Source: Elusimicrobiota bacterium
GTDB lineage: Bacteria > Elusimicrobiota > Elusimicrobia > UBA1565 > JACRDR01
NCBI GenBank assembly: GCA_016207565.1
Contig: JACQPK010000511.1
Location: 1-36,291, forward strand
Reading direction: 5' to 3'
Length of the DNA: 36,291 nucleotides
Under the pieces are notes generated by a model. That model did not search any database. It saw nothing but the letters and a program-made list of their open reading frames with translations, and was not told the DNA's origin. Positions within the stretch are counted from its first letter, which is position 1. Each line of letters begins with the position of its first letter. This document shows positions 32,000 through 36,291 of this stretch, in pieces. Made by a program: the position numbers and the translations under genes.

Positions 32000-32532
32000 C
32001 CCCCGAAAACCCGCGCCCGCGCTTCCGCCGCTCGCCCGGCTACAGCGTGGCCGAGATCATGGTCGTCGTGGCGATCCTCGGGATCCTCGCGACCGTCGGG
32101 CCGACGCTCCTCATCAGCACGCGGAACTTCTTCCTCACGACGACGGCGCGCAACGACATCCAGCGCGACGCCCGCGTGTCGCTCGACACCATCAACCGCA
32201 TGCTGCGCCAGGCCAAGGGCGGGACGGTCGTCATCGACAGCGCGAGCGGCCAGGGGCCCTACTCCCGGATTCGCTTCCTGCTGGGCGACGACCGCTACTG
32301 CGAGTTCCGCCAGGACGGCAACCAGCTCAAGCAGGTGATGACGAGCATGGCGGATACCTCGAAGCAGGAGACGTCGGTCGTGAGCCGCAACCTCGTCTAC
32401 ATCGCGTTCACGTTCCCGAGATCCGACGACCCCAGCCTCGTCAGCGTGTCGATGACGATGGGCAAGAGCATCCAGCTCGGACAGCGCAAGGTGCTCGAGC
32501 TAACGATCCAAAAGATCCGGATCATGAACTGA
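31996..32532 (+). CDS. PilW-like minor pseudopilin
   Basis: 178-residue prepilin-family protein. The signal ends PRFRRSPG, with cleavage after G15 and Glu at +5 (G|YSVAEIMVVVAILGILATV). A helical stem and beta-rich C-terminus follow, including a RYCEFRQDGNQLKQ element and a C-terminal VLELTIQKIRIMN strand. The frame is much longer upstream, but only ATG 31996 (ATGA with the PilV-like gene) yields a prepilin signal. It ends TGATG with the PilX-like gene. It probably forms part of the priming complex of minor pilins with its two neighbours. Confidence 0.8.
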   Translation: MTPENPRPRFRRSPGYSVAEIMVVVAILGILATVGPTLLISTRNFFLTTTARNDIQRDARVSLDTINRMLRQAKGGTVVIDSASGQGPYSRIRFLLGDDRYCEFRQDGNQLKQVMTSMADTSKQETSVVSRNLVYIAFTFPRSDDPSLVSVSMTMGKSIQLGQRKVLELTIQKIRIMN

Positions 32533-33830
32533 TGACTCCTCCACGCGGACGCCGCGGCTCCGATTCCGGCCAGGTCCTGGTCGGCGTGATCGTGCTGCTG
32601 GCCATCCTGACCATCCTCGTTCCGGCGATGGTGCTCTACACCCAACGCGAGGCGCTATGGACCGCGAAGCAGACGCAGAACACCACCGCGTTCCACCTGG
32701 CGGAGTCGGGCGTCGAGAAGGCCTTCCTCACGCTGTCGCTCTCGACCGGCGCGTGGCGGCAGCTCCAGCAGTCGGGCACGGGCTACGACGACTTCAAATG
32801 GGACAAGTCGTTCTCGGACGTCCCCGGAGGCACCTACACCGTCTCCATCACCAGCGGCCCCGACACGGAGCAGGCCACCGTCATCAGCGTCGGCCGCGAG
32901 TCGAAGAAGAAGGAGGTGCGCGCGCTCAAGGTGATCTACTCGAACGCGACGCTCGGCGGCATCGCCGTCTACTCGGCGGCGGGGGTGCGCGTGGGCGGCG
33001 GCGTCACCGTCGAGTGGGGCGCGATCGTGAGCCCGCTCGCCATCGACTTCCCGGCGCTCCCGACCTTCCCGTCGGCCTACTCCGCCGACGCGATCTCGCC
33101 GTGGCCCTACGGGCAGTCCAACTGCGACACTCCGGACTGCTGCCAGTTCTTCCAGTACTACTCGAACATCCCGCCCGAGCCCGTGCTCGACCTCTCGTAC
33201 TACAAGTCCTCGGCGACGGCCACGACCGGCTGCCCCGCCGGCGGCAACCCCGCCGGGAGCTGTTACTACGACACCGCTCAGAGCTGGTCGGACGTGACCG
33301 AGACGAGGGGCGTGCCGTATTACGTGGACGGCAACCTCACCGTGGGCTCCCCGGGCATCGACATCATCGGCAGCCTCATCGTGATCGGCAACCTCCAGAG
33401 CACGAGCGGCAACTGGGGCAAGGGATCAAGGACGATGAAGGTCCCCCGCGACGCCTGGAAGCAGTACTGCCACGACTGGGCGCATTATCAGCCGATGGAC
33501 AACGCGGAGCCGGCGACCTATCCCGGCAAGAACTCCTCCTACAAGTCGGCCTCGACTTTGACCTATTCGGACACGCCGAACAACAAGACCGCGATCTCGG
33601 GCCTCCTGTACGTCCAAGGGAACTTCTCGGTGGGCGGCGGCGGCGGCAACACCTCGGTCCACGGCGTGATGTTCGTCCTAGGCACCACGACGATGACCTC
33701 CAACTCCGGCGTGACGGTCTGGTACGACAAGGACGCGGCCTCCGCGATCCAGACCACCAAGATCATCCTGACGCGCGACAACTGGCAGGACGCCCCGAAG
33801 TACAAGTGGCCCACCGGTCTCGACCCCTAA
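32532..33830 (+). CDS. PilX/GspK-like minor pilin
   Basis: 432-residue protein in which a basic N-terminus (RGRRGSDSG) precedes a hydrophobic helix QVLVGVIVLLAILTILVPAMV without Glu at +5, as in PilX-type proteins. The helix is followed by QTQNTTAFHLAESGVEKAFLTLS, the segment typical of PilX_N. A long C-terminal region has Cys-containing stretches (SNCDTPDCCQFF; GCPAGGNPAGSCYY) and repeats of glycine-rich beta sequence such as VGGGGGNTSVHGVMFVLG. That region may be a right-handed beta-type or tip-associated domain. It is the third gene of the operon; a short gap with TAAAAT follows before tmk. Confidence 0.75.
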   Translation: MTPPRGRRGSDSGQVLVGVIVLLAILTILVPAMVLYTQREALWTAKQTQNTTAFHLAESGVEKAFLTLSLSTGAWRQLQQSGTGYDDFKWDKSFSDVPGGTYTVSITSGPDTEQATVISVGRESKKKEVRALKVIYSNATLGGIAVYSAAGVRVGGGVTVEWGAIVSPLAIDFPALPTFPSAYSADAISPWPYGQSNCDTPDCCQFFQYYSNIPPEPVLDLSYYKSSATATTGCPAGGNPAGSCYYDTAQSWSDVTETRGVPYYVDGNLTVGSPGIDIIGSLIVIGNLQSTSGNWGKGSRTMKVPRDAWKQYCHDWAHYQPMDNAEPATYPGKNSSYKSASTLTYSDTPNNKTAISGLLYVQGNFSVGGGGGNTSVHGVMFVLGTTTMTSNSGVTVWYDKDAASAIQTTKIILTRDNWQDAPKYKWPTGLDP

Positions 33831-33836
33831 CTTTTG

Positions 33837-33842
33837 TAAAAT
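33837..33842 (+). promoter_or_regulatory. TAAAAT -10 box, six bases before the tmk GTG
   Basis: TTGTAAAATCGGGAA precedes GTG 33849 directly. No Shine-Dalgarno site fits in the six bases between hexamer and start, so tmk transcription from here would be leaderless. Confidence 0.45.
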
Positions 33843-33848
33843 CGGGAA

Positions 33849-34487
33849 GTGAACCCCTCCAGGCCAGGGACCTTCATCGTCCTCGAAGGCCCCGATCGCT
33901 CCGGCAAGTCCACGCAGGCGGCGCTCCTGGTGAAGGCCCTGCGGGAGGCAGGCCTGCCGGTCGTGCACACCCGGGAGCCCGGCGGCACGCGCTTCGCCGA
34001 GGCCATTCGCCGGGTCGTCCTCGACCCGGCTCACGAGGTCGTACCCCTGGCCGAGCTGCTCCTCTACGAGGCGTCGCGCGCCCAGCACACGGACGAGGTT
34101 CTCCGTCCCGCGCTGGCGCGCGGGACGGCGGTGGTCTGCGAGCGCTACACGCTGGCGACGCTCGCGTACCAGGGGGCCGGACGGGGGCTGCCTTTCCCCC
34201 TCATCCGGCGCCTCAACCGCATCGCGACCGGAGGGCTGAATCCCGATCTGACCGTCGTCTTGGACGTCCCCGACCGCGAGTTCCACCGCCGGAGCCTCGG
34301 GACCGCCGACCGCCTCGAGCGCGAATCCAGACGGTTCCGCGACCGCGTGCGCGAAGGCTACCGGCGCTTCGCCCAGTCCGAGCCCAGGACGGCGCTCGTC
34401 GACGCGACCCGCTCCGTGCCGGAGGTCCACGCCGCGATCTGGGAGCGCGTGGAGCGCCTGCTGCCCAGGGCGAAGGCGGCGGCATGA
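33849..34487 (+). CDS. tmk: Thymidylate kinase
   Basis: 212-residue dTMP kinase, which makes dTDP from dTMP for DNA synthesis. Motifs in order: P-loop FIVLEGPDRSGKSTQ, the TREPGGT donor-side loop, ERY in AVVCERYTLATLAYQGAG (dTMP-contacting DR/RY region), and a lid-like RLERESRRFRDRVREGYRRF segment. GTG start. The stop overlaps the holB start by four bases (ATGA). The tmk-holB-metG order is a common housekeeping run in bacteria. Confidence 0.95.
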   Translation: MNPSRPGTFIVLEGPDRSGKSTQAALLVKALREAGLPVVHTREPGGTRFAEAIRRVVLDPAHEVVPLAELLLYEASRAQHTDEVLRPALARGTAVVCERYTLATLAYQGAGRGLPFPLIRRLNRIATGGLNPDLTVVLDVPDREFHRRSLGTADRLERESRRFRDRVREGYRRFAQSEPRTALVDATRSVPEVHAAIWERVERLLPRAKAAA

Positions 34488-35413
34488 GCCTCTCCGCCCT
34501 CCGCGGCCAGCCGCGCGCGCAGCGCCTGCTGTTGCCGCTGCTCAAATCCAAGCGGCTGCCTCCCGCCCTCCTGTTCCACGGCCCGGAGGGCGTCGGCAAG
34601 GCGCTCGCCGGGCTCGAGGTGGGCAAGGCCCTCAATTGCGAAAAGCCGTCTCCGTCCGCGGAAGCCTGCGACGAGTGCCGCTCCTGCGTCGCGGCGCATA
34701 AAGGCATCGATCCGGACCTCAAGCGCGTCAACGCCCAGTACCAGGCGGGCCTGCGCGAGGAGGAGGCGGAGCGGCAGCGGACGATCCGCGTCGACACCGT
34801 CCGGCACCTGATCAAGGACGTGGAGATGACGTCCTTGACCGGGCGGTGGAAGACCGCGATCCTCGAGGATGCCGAGCGGCTCGAGACCGAGGCGGCCAAC
34901 GCGCTGCTCAAGTCCCTCGAGGAGCCGCCGGCCCGCACGCTCTGGATCCTCGTCACCTCCCGCCGCGAGCGAGTGCTCCCGACCATCCTGTCGCGCTGCC
35001 ACCGCGTGCCGTTCGGCACGCTGCCCGAGACCGAGCTCGTCTCGATCCTGAAGGGGTGCGGCCTGCCCGCGCCCGAGGCGGCGAGGCTGGCCCGCTTGGC
35101 GGAGGGCTCGCCGGGCCGAGCGCTCCGGCTCCGGGAGCTCGGGCTCGCCGACGGCGAGGACGGCGACGGCACGCCGCTCGCCCCCTTCCGCCTGGCCGAC
35201 CGCCTGCCGCGCGAGCTGCACCTGGCCCGGCCCGTGGCCGAGGCCCAGCTGCGCAGGATCGCGTGGCGCATCCGGGACAAGGGCCGGCTCGGCTTCCCCG
35301 GGGCCGGCGCCTCCCTGCGGGAGATCGCCCGGCTCGGCTCGTACCTTCGCTCGAACGTCGACCCCCGGCTGCTCGTGCAGCTCGCCGCGCTCGAGTTAGA
35401 ACGCTTCTCATGA
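34484..35413 (+). CDS. holB: DNA polymerase III delta' subunit
   Basis: 309-residue clamp-loader delta' subunit. ALLFHGPEGVGKALAGLEV occupies the Walker A region, with Ala in place of the usual Ser/Thr after Lys, consistent with delta' being ATPase-inactive. A zinc-binding C-x10-C-x2-C-x2-C element lies in NCEKPSPSAEACDECRSC. EDAERLETEAANALLKSLEEPP and LPTILSRCHRVPF are highly characteristic. It overlaps tmk (ATGA) and metG (ATGA), giving a tightly coupled run. Confidence 0.92.
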   Translation: MSLSALRGQPRAQRLLLPLLKSKRLPPALLFHGPEGVGKALAGLEVGKALNCEKPSPSAEACDECRSCVAAHKGIDPDLKRVNAQYQAGLREEEAERQRTIRVDTVRHLIKDVEMTSLTGRWKTAILEDAERLETEAANALLKSLEEPPARTLWILVTSRRERVLPTILSRCHRVPFGTLPETELVSILKGCGLPAPEAARLARLAEGSPGRALRLRELGLADGEDGDGTPLAPFRLADRLPRELHLARPVAEAQLRRIAWRIRDKGRLGFPGAGASLREIARLGSYLRSNVDPRLLVQLAALELERFS

Positions 35414-36291
35414 ACTCCAGCCCAAAACCCTACTACCTGACGACGCCAATCTACTACGTGAACGCCGCGCCCCACATCGGGCACGCGTACACGACGCTGG
35501 CCGCGGACGTGCTCAACCGCTACCAGCAGATGCGCGGACGCAAGACGCATTTCTTGACCGGGACCGACGAGCACGGCTCCAAGATCGAGGAGGTCGCCAA
35601 GGCGCGAGGGAAGACTCCGAAGGCGCACGCCGACGAGATCGCCGAGGAGTTCAGGGCCCTCTGGAAGCACCTCGACGTGCGCTACGACGACTTCATCCGG
35701 ACGACCGATTCTAGGCACGAGGAGACCGTCCGGGCCGTCTTTAAGACTCTCCACGAGAAAGGCGACATCTACAAGGGTGTCTACCGCGGGTTCTACTGCG
35801 TCTCGTGCGAGACCTACTGGACCTTGGGCGAGCTCGGCGAGAAGAGGGTCTGCCTCAACGCGGACTGCGGGAAGCCGCTGCGCGAGGTCGAGGAGGAGAG
35901 CTACTTCTTCAAGCTCTCGCGGTTCCAGGGGCCGCTGCTCGCGCACTACCGCGAGCATCCCGAGTTCCTCAGGCCCGAGAGCCGCGCGCCCGAGATCGTC
36001 CGCTGGGTCGAGTCGGGCCTCAAGGACATCTCGGTCTCGCGGAGCAAGGTCGCCTGGGGGGTGACCGTCCCCTTCGACCCCCAGCACACCGTCTACGTCT
36101 GGTTCGACGCGCTCCTCAACTACATCTCGGCGCTCGGCTACGAGCCCGGCAAGCCTCCCTCGCGCGACTTCCAGGAGTGCTGGCCCGCCGAAGTGCACCT
36201 CGTCGGCAAGGAGATCTACCGCTTCCACGCCGTCATTTGGCCCGCGAGGCTCATGGCCCTCGGCGTACAGCCGCCGAGGGCCGTCTTCGCG
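35410..36291 (+). CDS. metG: Methionyl-tRNA synthetase, 3' truncated by window end
   Basis: First 294 codons of class I methionyl-tRNA synthetase, which charges tRNA-Met. Visible parts are YYLTTPIYYVNAAPHIGHAY (HIGH-type motif), FLTGTDEHGSKIEE and a four-Cys zinc segment (CVSCETYWTLGELGEKRVC with NADC). Conserved segments VYVWFDALLNYISALGY and CWPAEVHLVGKEIYRFHAVIWPA follow. The KMSKS motif and anticodon-binding domain lie beyond the window. ATG 35410 overlaps the holB stop (ATGA). Confidence 0.95.
   Translation, partial: MNSSPKPYYLTTPIYYVNAAPHIGHAYTTLAADVLNRYQQMRGRKTHFLTGTDEHGSKIEEVAKARGKTPKAHADEIAEEFRALWKHLDVRYDDFIRTTDSRHEETVRAVFKTLHEKGDIYKGVYRGFYCVSCETYWTLGELGEKRVCLNADCGKPLREVEEESYFFKLSRFQGPLLAHYREHPEFLRPESRAPEIVRWVESGLKDISVSRSKVAWGVTVPFDPQHTVYVWFDALLNYISALGYEPGKPPSRDFQECWPAEVHLVGKEIYRFHAVIWPARLMALGVQPPRAVFA

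Overview
This is a GC-rich (very roughly 70 %) bacterial chromosome segment. It holds a large surface-polysaccharide locus, a minor type IV pilin operon, and the start of a housekeeping run (tmk, holB, metG). Prepilin signal sequences, a Wzm/Wzt-type exporter and several signal peptides point to a cell that exports glycans and pili. Gene content alone does not fix the phylum. The look of the locus would suit a GC-rich Elusimicrobiota or another little-cultured lineage, but that is a guess.

Layout. Positions 1-6455 hold four genes on alternating strands: a secreted Cys/TPR protein, an exported copper amine oxidase, a membrane-anchored Cys-rich protein of unknown function, and an exported protein with four copies of a 52-53-residue repeat. 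Positions 6637-16713 form a compact plus-strand run with mostly overlapping or touching genes: DUF885 metallopeptidase, methyltransferase, PqqD-like RRE protein, B12-type radical SAM enzyme, DegT/DnrJ/EryC1 aminotransferase, a 35-residue Lys-rich peptide with a lasso-leader-like motif, a GT4 glycosyltransferase fused to a purple-acid-phosphatase-like domain, a second methyltransferase, and a tandem GT2 protein. Positions 16741-22044 hold more glycosyltransferases on alternating strands, a radical SAM/SPASM protein and a PIG-L deacetylase. Positions 22041-25656 (minus strand) read Wzm-like permease, Wzt-like ATPase, SGNH-hydrolase/nucleotidyltransferase fusion, then PIG-L, with 4-bp overlaps. 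Positions 25682-29305 carry a TMTC-like GT-C membrane protein, a GT2 and a GT4. Positions 29381-33830 carry PilV-, PilW- and PilX-like pseudopilins, the first with a very large exported passenger. The window ends inside metG.

Working together. The glycosyltransferases, DegT aminotransferase, methyltransferases, deacetylase and SGNH domain are consistent with making and decorating an exported polysaccharide sent out by the ABC transporter. The best candidate for something undescribed is embedded in this locus: PqqD-like protein, radical SAM enzyme, aminotransferase and a short peptide ending in the Y-x2-P-x-L-x3-G motif of lasso-type RiPP leaders, with almost no core sequence after it and no lasso protease or cyclase in the window.

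A second theme is regulatory. At least nine start codons lie only 5-8 nt after a TATAAT-like hexamer, which suggests widespread leaderless transcription. Four of the five convergent gene junctions carry perfect or imperfect inverted repeats.
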